Of a DNA stretch of 64,000 nucleotides, positions 8,733 to 17,320 are shown one piece after another. Under the pieces are notes generated by a model. That model saw only the letters and a list, made by a program, of their open reading frames with translations, ran no database searches and had not been told where the DNA came from. A program made the position numbers and the translations under genes. Origin of the DNA: Chlorobiota bacterium (GTDB lineage: Bacteria > Bacteroidota > Ignavibacteria > OLB7); contig CP065014.1 of assembly GCA_016700335.1 (NCBI GenBank), forward strand, positions 843,001 to 907,000, given 5' to 3'. Within the stretch, counting starts at the first letter, position 1, and each line of letters starts with the position of its first letter.

Positions 8733-9752
8733 TTGAGCAAGGAATCTATAGTCTTAATAACTGGAGCAGGAGGAGAAATAGGGCATAGTTTAGTTGAAAG
8801 TTTCTATCAAGAAGGAGCAAGAAACATAGTTGCAATGGATTTAAAGCCACTCCCAGTTAACCTAACCCATAAGTGCCTTTCAACAATTGAAGGAAATATT
8901 CTTGATAAAGAATTATTAAATAAAATTGCTGTTGATTTTAATATTGGATCTGTAATTCATTTAGCAGCTTTGTTATCAACTTCTGGTGAAAGAAATCCTT
9001 TGTTAGCTCATGAAGTTAATGTTCAGGGAACTTTGAATTTACTAGAATTAGCAAATAGTGAATCAAATGAACATTCAGAAAGAGTCAAGTTTATATTTCC
9101 AAGTTCAATAGCAGTTTATGGAATACCAAGCCTTGAAATTAAAATGTTAAAGGGTAAAGTAAATGAAAATGAATTCTTAAATCCAATTACAATGTATGGA
9201 GCAAACAAGCTTGCTAGCGAACATTTGGGAAGATATTATTCTAAACATTACAAACTACTTGAAAATAATCCTAACCTTAGAAAAATAGATTTTCGAGCAT
9301 TAAGATTTCCTGGTCTGATTAGTGCATTTACAATTCCGAGTGGTGGAACAAGCGATTATGCTCCTGAGATGTTGCATTCAATTGCTAAAGGAGAAACTTA
9401 TAAATGTTTTGCAAGGGCAGATACAACTATACCTTTTATGGTAATGCCTGATGCTATAAATGCAATATTAAAACTTCATTCTGCAAAATCTGAAAACTTA
9501 ACATTATCAGCTTACAACGTTACTTCTTTTGCTCCATCTGCAATTGAGATTTTCGAATTAATTAAATTATATTTTAATGATTGTAAAATTGAATTTGACA
9601 CTCATCTTCAAAGGCAGCAAATACTTGATTCATGGTGTGCTGATATAGACGATTCGGCTGCGAAAATAGATTGGGGGTGGAATGCTGAATATGATTTAAC
9701 TAAAGCATTTGAAGAGTATTTGATACCTCAAATAAGAAAACTTTATAGTTAA
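8733..9752 (+). CDS. NAD-dependent SDR, L-threonine 3-dehydrogenase-like
   Basis: Extended short-chain dehydrogenase/epimerase of 339 residues. The Rossmann nucleotide loop VLITGAGGEIGHSL is at the N-terminus and the catalytic Tyr/Lys pair is in MYGANKLASEHLGRYY near residue 151. The stretch LRFPGLISAFTIPSGGTSDYA and the later MPDAINAILKL match the SDR type of L-threonine 3-dehydrogenase, which makes 2-amino-3-ketobutyrate; the partner Kbl ligase is not in the window. A sugar epimerase is the alternative. The start is TTG, 88 bases after acyP. It converges with the PD40 protein gene. Confidence 0.8.
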   Translation: MSKESIVLITGAGGEIGHSLVESFYQEGARNIVAMDLKPLPVNLTHKCLSTIEGNILDKELLNKIAVDFNIGSVIHLAALLSTSGERNPLLAHEVNVQGTLNLLELANSESNEHSERVKFIFPSSIAVYGIPSLEIKMLKGKVNENEFLNPITMYGANKLASEHLGRYYSKHYKLLENNPNLRKIDFRALRFPGLISAFTIPSGGTSDYAPEMLHSIAKGETYKCFARADTTIPFMVMPDAINAILKLHSAKSENLTLSAYNVTSFAPSAIEIFELIKLYFNDCKIEFDTHLQRQQILDSWCADIDDSAAKIDWGWNAEYDLTKAFEEYLIPQIRKLYS

Positions 9753-9810
9753 AATTTTTTGATATAAAATTTATAAATTATATATCATAATTCATAATTC
9801 AAAATTAAAA

Positions 9811-10725
9811 TTATTTAGGTTTATCGAAAGAATACAAATCAAATCCACCACAAGAGCCATCTCTATTTGAAGATAAATACATTTTTCCACCAAAAATATA
9901 TGGAGTAAAATCATCTTTTTCAGAGTTATAAGGTTGAGGTAATTTAATAATTATCTTTTTCCCAAAATCATAATAGTAAATATCTAATCCACTGTTAAGT
10001 TCCTTCCGAGCAAAATATAGTCTATCATTAACATCATCAAAATAAGGAGAGAGTTCATCAAATTCTGAATTTATAAATTTTACATTTTCAGGTTCTGAAA
10101 ATTTATTGTTTTCAATCAAGACTCTCCAAATATCACTTCCACCAAACCCTTTATCTCTGTCACTTGAGAAATAAATATTTTTACAATCATTTGATAATGT
10201 TACTTGTGAATCCCAGTAGGGGGAGTTAATTTCATGTGACATTTCTTTAAAATTATTCTTATTAATAATTACAAGATCACAATCTTTTTCATTTGAAAAT
10301 AATTTAGAGTTTTGTTTATTAGATTGATAATTACTTAATGAATTAGTATTTAATTTTAACTTAGTACCTAAGCAATATATATTATCACAATTTGAAAAAA
10401 ATAATTGTTGTAATAAATTATCTTCATTAAATGAAGGTTGATAACTTAATGAAAATTCCCATTCAGCTTCACTAAAAATTGATAAGTACAAATGTGGAAT
10501 ATTATTATTTGCTAATTGATTACTTAAACCTTTAACAATTGGAATTGGTTTGTCACTTGAATAAACTAAGGTTAGTGAATCAATCATACAAGGAAAAAAC
10601 TCATTATAAGGTGTATTTATATTACTCCCAAGGTTTCCTTTAGAAGTTATGATATTGCTTTCATTTTTTCTACAAGAAGAAGTAATAATGAATATTAAAC
10701 TCAATGACAAAAAACTATTAAACAT
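9811..10725 (-). CDS. PD40 beta-propeller lipoprotein
   Basis: 304 residues. The N-terminus SLSLIFIITSSCRKN looks like a lipoprotein signal with Cys18 as the lipid anchor. Three WD40-like PD40 repeats are visible in the second half, each with a D/S-P-x-aromatic start and a Y-F/L-S-S/A-x-R core: SNDCKNIYFSSDRDKGFGG, NDRLYFARKELNSGLDIY and KMYLSSNRDGSCGGFDLYSF. Such domains form propellers in cell-envelope proteins of Bacteroidota, often beside OmpA or T9SS components, but no such partner is attached here. It lies downstream of oppD on the same strand (138-base gap), perhaps as an operon tail. Confidence 0.7.
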   Translation of the reverse strand: MFNSFLSLSLIFIITSSCRKNESNIITSKGNLGSNINTPYNEFFPCMIDSLTLVYSSDKPIPIVKGLSNQLANNNIPHLYLSIFSEAEWEFSLSYQPSFNEDNLLQQLFFSNCDNIYCLGTKLKLNTNSLSNYQSNKQNSKLFSNEKDCDLVIINKNNFKEMSHEINSPYWDSQVTLSNDCKNIYFSSDRDKGFGGSDIWRVLIENNKFSEPENVKFINSEFDELSPYFDDVNDRLYFARKELNSGLDIYYYDFGKKIIIKLPQPYNSEKDDFTPYIFGGKMYLSSNRDGSCGGFDLYSFDKPK

Positions 10726-10863
10726 AGATTATAAAATAACTAGAAAGTGAAAAAATTAACATAAAATTTTCTACTTTGATAAAATTTTAAAAAGATAATT
10801 AGTAAATTAATTGGTTCAAAAAATATTTTTATAAGTGTTCATAAAATTATCATCTGAAAATTT

Positions 10864-11847
10864 TTAATTAATCTTCATAGGTACATTATCGATTTGCCAA
10901 CATGCAACAGAATGACCATTTTTAATCTCAACTAATGGTGGTTCTTCATCAATACATTTTTGATCAGCATATTCACACCTTGTGCAAAAGTGGCATCCAA
11001 TTGGGAAGTTAGTAGCTGAGGGAACAGAACCTTCAATAGTTTCAAGTTTATCTTTTATATGACCTATTTTTGGCAAGGAATTGAGCAGCCCTAAAGTATA
11101 TGGATGTCTTGGGTTATAAAAAATTTCGTCCACTGTAGAATATTCTACTACTTTAGCAGCATACATTACAGCAACTCGATCACAAACTTCAGCTATAACA
11201 CCTAAATCATGGGTAATCATTATCATTGCCATACCAAATTCTTTTTGAAGTTTCTTTATAAGTTCAAGTATTTGAGCTTGAACAGTAACATCTAATGCAG
11301 TTGTAGGTTCATCAGCAATAAGCAATTGTGGGTTACAAGATAATGCCATGGCAATCATTACACGTTGACGCATTCCACCAGATAATTGATGTGGATAATC
11401 TGAATATCTTTGTTCAGGTGCTGGAATCCCCACAAGTTTCAACATCTCTATTGAACGTTTTTTTGCTTCATTTTTAGAGACTTTTTGGTGAAGAATTACT
11501 GCTTCATCAATTTGATGTCCAACTGTAAAAACCGGGTTAAGTGAAGTCATTGGTTCTTGAAAAATCATTGAAATTTCATTCCCCCTAATTGACCTCATTT
11601 CCTCCTCAGAATATTTTGTTAAGTCTTTTCCATTATAAATTATTTGTCCACTTACAATTAATCCAGGGGGATTTGGAATAAGTTGCATAATAGATAAAGC
11701 ACTTACTGACTTACCACAGCCAGATTCGCCCACTAAGCCTAGTGTTTCTCCTCTATCAACATCAAAACTAACATTATCTACAGATCTTGCAGTGCCATCA
11801 TCTGTATAGAAATAAGTACAAAGATTTTTAACTTCTAGTAAACCCAT
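10864..11847 (-). CDS. oppD: oligopeptide/dipeptide ABC transporter ATPase
   Basis: ATP-binding subunit of a peptide importer, 327 residues. Walker A GESGCGKS at 40-47, signature LSGGMRQRV near 149, Walker B LLIADEPTTALDVT and H-loop MITHDLG are intact. The C-terminal oligo_HPY region holds the family's cysteine cluster (GCHFCTRCEYADQKC), thought to bind an Fe-S cluster in OppD/DppD. It is the last opp gene of a minus-strand run oppB, membrane protein, oppC, oppD. No second ATPase (OppF) or binding protein (OppA) is beside it, so it may work as a homodimer or use partners elsewhere. Confidence 0.9.
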   Translation of the reverse strand: MGLLEVKNLCTYFYTDDGTARSVDNVSFDVDRGETLGLVGESGCGKSVSALSIMQLIPNPPGLIVSGQIIYNGKDLTKYSEEEMRSIRGNEISMIFQEPMTSLNPVFTVGHQIDEAVILHQKVSKNEAKKRSIEMLKLVGIPAPEQRYSDYPHQLSGGMRQRVMIAMALSCNPQLLIADEPTTALDVTVQAQILELIKKLQKEFGMAMIMITHDLGVIAEVCDRVAVMYAAKVVEYSTVDEIFYNPRHPYTLGLLNSLPKIGHIKDKLETIEGSVPSATNFPIGCHFCTRCEYADQKCIDEEPPLVEIKNGHSVACWQIDNVPMKIN

Positions 11848-11970
11848 TATAATATAGTTTAATAATTAAGATTCAATTAATTAACTCTAAGAATTCAACT
11901 TTAACATACAAAACTTAAAAAAATTTTGTAACTGAAATAAACGATAAATTAAAATAAATGATTAATAAAA

Positions 11971-13041
11971 TTACCGTTTTAACTTTGGATCTAATGCATC
12001 TCTTAATCCATCACCAAAAACATTGAAAGCAAAAACTGCAAGAGCAATTGTAACAGCAGGATATATCATGAGCCCCCAATTTGTACCTGCAACTATATAA
12101 CCATGACCATCTCGAATCATCTGTCCCCAAGAAGCCATAGGCGGCTGAACACCTAATCCTAAATATGATAAAGATGCTTCAGCAATAATAGTGCTAGCAA
12201 AACCAGCTGTGGCTATAACAATAATAGGACCTAAGGCGTTTGGTAAAATATGTTTGAAAATTGTTCGAGTTGAACTAAAGCCAAGAGCTCTTGTAGCTTC
12301 AACATATTCTGTTTCACGAAGTGAGAAGAACTGACCTCTAACAATTCGAGCAACATCAACCCAATTAGCAATTCCAATTGCAACAAATGCTTGCCAAAAA
12401 CCTTGCCCAAGAACTAAAGAAAAAGCAATAACCAAAAGTATAAAAGGAAAACTCCAAACCACATTAGTAATCCACATTACAACCCCATCAACCCAGCCCC
12501 TAAAATAACCTGCTAATGCTCCTAATATTATACCAATAAATAATGAGATCCCTTCTGCTATAAATCCAACTGATAAGGATATTCTAGCTCCATAAATTAA
12601 TCTACTAAAAACATCTCGTCCATACCTATCAGTACCCATAATATATAGCGGAGTGTGATGCCATTGACTTTCAGTTTTTCCATTTAATGATAACTTTGGA
12701 AATACTTTATCTTCACCAGAAGTTGTTTTACAAAATACTGAATCTCCTTTTATAACAAAAGATTCTATTGCAACTAATTCTTCTTGATATTCACTTGCAG
12801 GTGATTTTATCGCTAAAAGATTTCCTCTAAATCCTGAAGGTTTGAGGGAGTATTCTAAAGTTTGCAAATCAGGATCCATTGGTGCAATAAAATTTGCGAA
12901 CACGGCAATTAATACAAATACTGCAACAAAAGTTAAACCGACAATTGCAAGTTTATTTCTTTTAAGTCTTTTCCAAGAATACCACCAAAGAGATTTGGCA
13001 TTATCTTTATTGTTCTGCTTTAACTCAATTAACTCTTTCAA
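11971..13041 (-). CDS. oppC: peptide ABC transporter permease OppC, with an enlarged periplasmic loop
   Basis: Inner-membrane permease of 356 residues. An N-terminal TM helix (LAIVGLTFVAVFVLIAVFA) is followed by an OppC_N segment and then five helices with the BPD_transp_1 EAA loop (EATRALGFSSTRTIFKHILP). Between helix 1 and the conserved MGTDRYGRDVFSRLIYGAR is an insert about 60-70 residues longer than usual (roughly residues 60-130, GFRGNLLAIKSPASEYQEEL and onward). The start is TTG at 13041. It lies 59 bases after the small membrane protein gene and 123 before oppD, all on one strand. Confidence 0.9.
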   Translation of the reverse strand: MKELIELKQNNKDNAKSLWWYSWKRLKRNKLAIVGLTFVAVFVLIAVFANFIAPMDPDLQTLEYSLKPSGFRGNLLAIKSPASEYQEELVAIESFVIKGDSVFCKTTSGEDKVFPKLSLNGKTESQWHHTPLYIMGTDRYGRDVFSRLIYGARISLSVGFIAEGISLFIGIILGALAGYFRGWVDGVVMWITNVVWSFPFILLVIAFSLVLGQGFWQAFVAIGIANWVDVARIVRGQFFSLRETEYVEATRALGFSSTRTIFKHILPNALGPIIVIATAGFASTIIAEASLSYLGLGVQPPMASWGQMIRDGHGYIVAGTNWGLMIYPAVTIALAVFAFNVFGDGLRDALDPKLKR

Positions 13042-13100
13042 TATATAAATAAAATATTCTGATTAAAAACAAAACATACAAAAGTGTTTAAATTAATTTT

Positions 13101-13568
13101 CTAAAGTGCTTCAAATGGAACAACCATTGTTACTAAAGTTAACAACCATAGTAAATGAAAAATACTAGTTAACATTGCAATTTTTTTTGAATTCAATTTT
13201 GCATTATTTATATCACCGTTGCTTGCAATAGTCCCTTCAATTTTAGCCCAAGTAGGTCTGATAACAAAAACACCGATTACAAACATTGCTAAAGCGAAAG
13301 TAAAACCAATATGAATGCGTATAGGAACAACACCAAAGCCACCTTTAAGGAATATAAATACAACTCCAGTTACAATTGTTATTGTGCCACTAATTGTTGA
13401 TAAAATACTCATTGAATTAATTCTTGAAACCATTGGTTTCAAATGTGGTTCTCCTAATTCCAATGATTTTTTTATATCTCGAACCCAACTCAATGCTGCA
13501 CCAAACCAAATTGACATTCCAATTAAATGAAGTATTTTAATTGTATAGAACCAAAAAGAATTTTCCAA
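13101..13568 (-). CDS. small four-helix membrane protein
   Basis: 155 residues with four predicted TM segments: around 5-28 (IKILHLIGMSIWFGAAL), 50-75 (SILSTISGTITIVTGVVFIF), 83-104 and 132-152. The first helix motif HLIGMSIWFGAAL with a histidine and small residues recalls DUF2269/CopD/HemJ-like proteins, where such histidines bind haem or metal, but I cannot assign it to a family. It is inserted between oppB and oppC on the same strand, an uncommon place. The start is TTG at 13568. Confidence 0.7.
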   Translation of the reverse strand: MENSFWFYTIKILHLIGMSIWFGAALSWVRDIKKSLELGEPHLKPMVSRINSMSILSTISGTITIVTGVVFIFLKGGFGVVPIRIHIGFTFALAMFVIGVFVIRPTWAKIEGTIASNGDINNAKLNSKKIAMLTSIFHLLWLLTLVTMVVPFEAL

Positions 13569-13695
13569 TAGAATAAATAAAATTTATGATTAATAATAAA
13601 AATGCGTTAAAATATATTTTGTAAATAGATATTGATAAAATTAGTTTATACAAATCAGATTAAAAATTATTCTTTTAAATCTAGTAAAACAATAA

Positions 13696-14634
13696 TTATG
13701 ATAGTCTTACTTTTGGATCTAGTAAAGAGTAAATTACATCAACAAAGAAATTAACAATTACAAAAACAACAGCAGTAAAAAGTACAGTACCTTGAATAAC
13801 TGGAAAATCAAGTTGTCTAACTGCTTCAAATGCTAACTGACCTAAACCGGGCCAATAGAAAATATATTCAATAAATAATGTACCAGCTAAAGTTGCAGCA
13901 AGCCAAGCAGAAATTGTAGTTACAACTGGATTTAAGGCATTTCTTAATGCATGTTTAAGAATAGTTTTTTGAATTGGCAAACCCTTTGCTCTGGCAGTTC
14001 TAATATAATCTTGAGATAAAATATCTAACATTGAACTTCTTGTTATACGGGCAATTATTGATAATGGTCTGGCAGCTAATGCAACCATTGGAAGCACAAG
14101 ATATTGAAGATGCAATCCACCTCCACGAAAAATGTATCCTGATAATGGCAATATTTTAAGCCACAAACCAAAAACTAAAGCGAGTAATAAACCAGTTACA
14201 AATACTGGTGCAGAAATACCTAATAATGCAATGACCATTGCAGTGTTATCAAAAATAGTATATGGTTTCCAAGCAGACATTACACCAATCAAAATTCCTA
14301 ATATAGTAGCAACAAACATTGCAGAGACAGATAAAATGGCAGTTGCAGGGAATTTCTCTAGAATGGTTTCAAGAACTGGTCTGTTGAATGAAAAACTTCT
14401 ACCTAAATCTCCTTGAACAGCTCGCACCATAAAATCAGCATATTGTACATAAATAGGTTGATCTAGTTTCCATTGTTTTCTTAATGATTCAACCGATTGC
14501 AAATCGGCACGTTGACCAAGCATAAGCCTGGCTGGGTCGCCTGGTAAAACTCTAACAACAGCAAAAGAAACAGTCATTACTCCAAATATAATTAGGAGTG
14601 AATAAAGGAATTGGCGTATTGTAAAAGTTAGCAT
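13696..14634 (-). CDS. oppB: peptide ABC transporter permease OppB
   Basis: Permease subunit of 312 residues with the typical DppB/OppB start (MLTFTIRQFLYSLLIIFGVM), the VVRVLPGDPARLMLGQRA segment, six TM helices and the EAA cytoplasmic loop TARAKGLPIQKTILKHALRN near 215-234. It ends with the normal family tail LLDPKVRLS. First opp gene of the minus-strand run; def lies 63 bases upstream on the same strand. The opp set here lacks oppA and oppF. Confidence 0.92.
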   Translation of the reverse strand: MLTFTIRQFLYSLLIIFGVMTVSFAVVRVLPGDPARLMLGQRADLQSVESLRKQWKLDQPIYVQYADFMVRAVQGDLGRSFSFNRPVLETILEKFPATAILSVSAMFVATILGILIGVMSAWKPYTIFDNTAMVIALLGISAPVFVTGLLLALVFGLWLKILPLSGYIFRGGGLHLQYLVLPMVALAARPLSIIARITRSSMLDILSQDYIRTARAKGLPIQKTILKHALRNALNPVVTTISAWLAATLAGTLFIEYIFYWPGLGQLAFEAVRQLDFPVIQGTVLFTAVVFVIVNFFVDVIYSLLDPKVRLS

Positions 14635-14697
14635 TTAGTAAATTGAATTATAGAATCTGAATTTCGATTATAAACACTCAAAGATGTTATTAAAGCA

Positions 14698-15237
14698 TCA
14701 ATTGTAAATTAAGTAATCTGTATCAATATAACCTCTTTTAATTTCAAGTAATTTCCTTTTTAACAAAGATCTTTTAACAGTACTTAAATGATCAAAAAAA
14801 TAAATACCGTTTAAATGATCTACTTCATGCTGAATAACTCTTGCTAAAATTTCATTTGCATTAATTGATTTTTCAATCATGTTCTCATCATAAAAAGAAA
14901 CTTCAATTTCAATTGGTCTGATTACATCAGCCCTTAAATCTGGAAGAGATAAACAGCCTTCATCATACTTTTCTTTTTCTTCACTAAAAGCATTAATAAT
15001 TGGATTTATTAATGTTAATGGCTTGAAATTCTCATGATCTTTAATTCCTCTTAAATCTACTGTAATTAATCTATAATCCTGACCAACCTGATTTGAAGCT
15101 AATCCAATGCCTTCTGCTGCCTCCATAGTTAAGTGCATATTCTCAATTAATGAGACTAATTCATCATTAATATTCTCAACTAGAGAAAGTTTTTTCCTCA
15201 GAATTGGATGATCATATAAATAAATTGGTAGTACCAT
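14698..15237 (-). CDS. def: peptide deformylase
   Basis: Metalloenzyme of 179 residues that removes the formyl group from nascent proteins. All three motifs are present: GIGLASNQ (43-50, with Ser for the usual Ala), EGCLSLP (93-99; Cys95 binds the metal) and QHEVDHLNG (136-144; His137, Glu138 and His141). Length and the N-terminal YLYDHPILR match type I bacterial enzymes. It precedes oppB by 63 bases on the same strand. Confidence 0.94.
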   Translation of the reverse strand: MVLPIYLYDHPILRKKLSLVENINDELVSLIENMHLTMEAAEGIGLASNQVGQDYRLITVDLRGIKDHENFKPLTLINPIINAFSEEKEKYDEGCLSLPDLRADVIRPIEIEVSFYDENMIEKSINANEILARVIQHEVDHLNGIYFFDHLSTVKRSLLKRKLLEIKRGYIDTDYLIYN

Positions 15238-15480
15238 TAATGAAGCTTTCTTTAGATAAGTAATTCTTATAAATTTGTAATCGAAAATAGTAAAAAAAAA
15301 TCACTAGTGAAAAATAATTAGGGTTATTTCATTTATCAGAAAAGTGATTTAATTTGATATTGCATTACAATTTTATCAAAAATAATTTTAGTTTAAAAAA
15401 TTGATTTCAAAATCTACTATTTGTATTTTAATTGAAAGTAAATATATTGCAAACAAAACCAAAACTATATTAGATTTAAT

Positions 15481-16386
15481 TTAACTCATTGCATAAATAG
15501 TTCCCCTAAAAGATTCTTGGGTGCTTAATATTTTACAACCCTTTAATTTCATAAATGACTCAACTTCATTAAAAGTCATTTCTCCATTAACTAAATGTCC
15601 TGCTTCAACAACCCAATTTACACCTGTTTGAGTAAATACCGATTCCATACCTTTAATGGCTTGAATTTCAGCCCCTTCAATATCAATTTTTACAAAGTTT
15701 ACGCTTTTAATATTTATCTCAGTAAGAATATTATCTAATGTATCAACATCAATTTTTACTTCTTTAATATGAGATTGGTTTTTAATATCATCATGCATAA
15801 TAATAGAATGTTCACCAGGTCGAATACCAATATGAAATGTTAAAGTATCTTTTTTATCCCATACTCCTTTTTTAACTAATATTACATTTGTAAATCCGTT
15901 TGCTTCAATATTTTTTTGAAGTAAATTGTAATTTTCTTCATCAGGTTCAATAGCAATTATTTTACCTTTATCGCCAATCATTTTTGCAGCTTGAATTACA
16001 AATCCACCAATGTTTGCTCCACAATCAACTATAACCTCATCTAACATTGGCTTGAAGTATTGGAAATGAACTTTCTCTACAAAAAGTTCACTTAACACTT
16101 CATATAAAAAATAAAATTTATCTACATCTAATATCTTATTCAATTTATTTTTATTACCATACTTTACTCTATCAGTATATTGAATCTCAGCTATAGTTTT
16201 AGATGGATTACTATAAATGATTAATCCTTCTTTTAATTTCACTTTAATTTGTCCATTATTTTCAATACTAACAACATCAATAATTTCATTTACATGGTAA
16301 TATTTATTCTTTAATTTATATAGGAATATTTTTAAAAAGTTAACCACAAAATTATTATTTGTAGCTATATAATTTTTTAAACTCAT
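15481..16386 (-). CDS. FkbM-family methyltransferase
   Basis: 301 residues. The C-terminal two thirds hold a Rossmann SAM-binding fold of FkbM type: VDCGANIGGFVIQAAK near 120 (motif I), IIAIEPDEENYNLLQKNIEA (motif II) and NFVKIDIEGAEIQAIKGM near 227, the usual FkbM signature. The N-terminal about 90 residues are basic and unassigned. FkbM enzymes usually methylate sugar or polyketide hydroxyls; with a second methyltransferase 18 bases upstream, a role in surface glycan modification is plausible but inferred. Confidence 0.82.
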   Translation of the reverse strand: MSLKNYIATNNNFVVNFLKIFLYKLKNKYYHVNEIIDVVSIENNGQIKVKLKEGLIIYSNPSKTIAEIQYTDRVKYGNKNKLNKILDVDKFYFLYEVLSELFVEKVHFQYFKPMLDEVIVDCGANIGGFVIQAAKMIGDKGKIIAIEPDEENYNLLQKNIEANGFTNVILVKKGVWDKKDTLTFHIGIRPGEHSIIMHDDIKNQSHIKEVKIDVDTLDNILTEINIKSVNFVKIDIEGAEIQAIKGMESVFTQTGVNWVVEAGHLVNGEMTFNEVESFMKLKGCKILSTQESFRGTIYAMS

Positions 16387-16404
16387 TTATAACAATTTTT
16401 TTTA

Positions 16405-17223
16405 TTAATTATTTTTTTCAAATTCAACAGTTAAGAACCAACCAACTTTATCTCCACCAAGAATATATGCAAGAACCCGACCAATCAAAAATTGAATTCC
16501 TCCAAATCTTGTCATCTTATCATAGTAAGTAATTTTAGTTTTTATCTCTAAATTTTTTATTGGTTGGTCTTTTAAAATTTCAGCAATTTCTTTTTTTGTA
16601 TATGCTTTAGTTCCAATACTTTCCATGTTGTTCCAAAGTACATTTGCTAATGATTTAAATGGATTACCTTTTAGAAGTGCATATTTTATCCAAAAGAAAT
16701 AAGTCAGTAAAGAATGCCTGTGATACACCATAATTTTTGCTTTGCCACCTGGCTTAATAACTCTAACAATTTCTCTAAAGCATTTAGGTGTATCGGGTGA
16801 ATGATGAATAACTCCCCAACTATAAACAATGTCAAAAAAGTTATCTAAATAAGGTAAATTTTCAGCGTCTCCAACTTTAATTTCTTCAGCATATAAGTCA
16901 AATAATTCCAACCTTTTTTTTACATGGGCAACACCTTCAGCAGTTGCATCAATGCCATGAGCTTTGGTTCCAGCTCTAACCCATTGAGTGAAATCGCTTC
17001 CTGCACCAACACCTACTTCTAATAGCTTTTGACCATGAAATCTTGTGAACTGTGCAAATGAAAAAATTTCTGGTTCAACAAAGTAACGATGTTTCTCAAT
17101 ATCATTAAAATATTCTTGACTAAGTTTTTCACTATCAGAAAACTGTGTGCCACATGGCTGTTCGTTCCAATAGTCTTTAACTTGTTGCTTTAATTTTTCT
17201 TGAGTAATTAAGTCCTGGTTCAT
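16405..17223 (-). CDS. class I SAM-dependent methyltransferase
   Basis: 272 residues. Motif I LLEVGVGAGSDF near residue 69, the acidic end of strand 2 (HGIDATAEGVAHVKKRL), motif GDAENLPYLDNFFDIVYSWG and the post-motif VIKPGGKAKIMVYHRHS define a UbiE/Methyltransf_11-type fold. The N-terminus VKDYWNEQPCGTQF resembles methyltransferases found in sugar and antibiotic pathways. The FkbM gene follows after 18 bases on the same strand, so the two are probably co-transcribed. The substrate is not known. Confidence 0.82.
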   Translation of the reverse strand: MNQDLITQEKLKQQVKDYWNEQPCGTQFSDSEKLSQEYFNDIEKHRYFVEPEIFSFAQFTRFHGQKLLEVGVGAGSDFTQWVRAGTKAHGIDATAEGVAHVKKRLELFDLYAEEIKVGDAENLPYLDNFFDIVYSWGVIHHSPDTPKCFREIVRVIKPGGKAKIMVYHRHSLLTYFFWIKYALLKGNPFKSLANVLWNNMESIGTKAYTKKEIAEILKDQPIKNLEIKTKITYYDKMTRFGGIQFLIGRVLAYILGGDKVGWFLTVEFEKNN

Positions 17224-17320
17224 TTATAATATCTAATTATAATAATTGAATAAATTTTAAAATTAAATACAAACTTAATAATTCTAAAATTAAAAAAACT
17301 ACTATTCTAATAAAATCGAA

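Noticed and set aside
9752..9811. Palindrome TGATATA...TATATCA between converging genes as a terminator
   Set aside because: The stem is short and purely A-T, in a region where such pairing is expected by chance.
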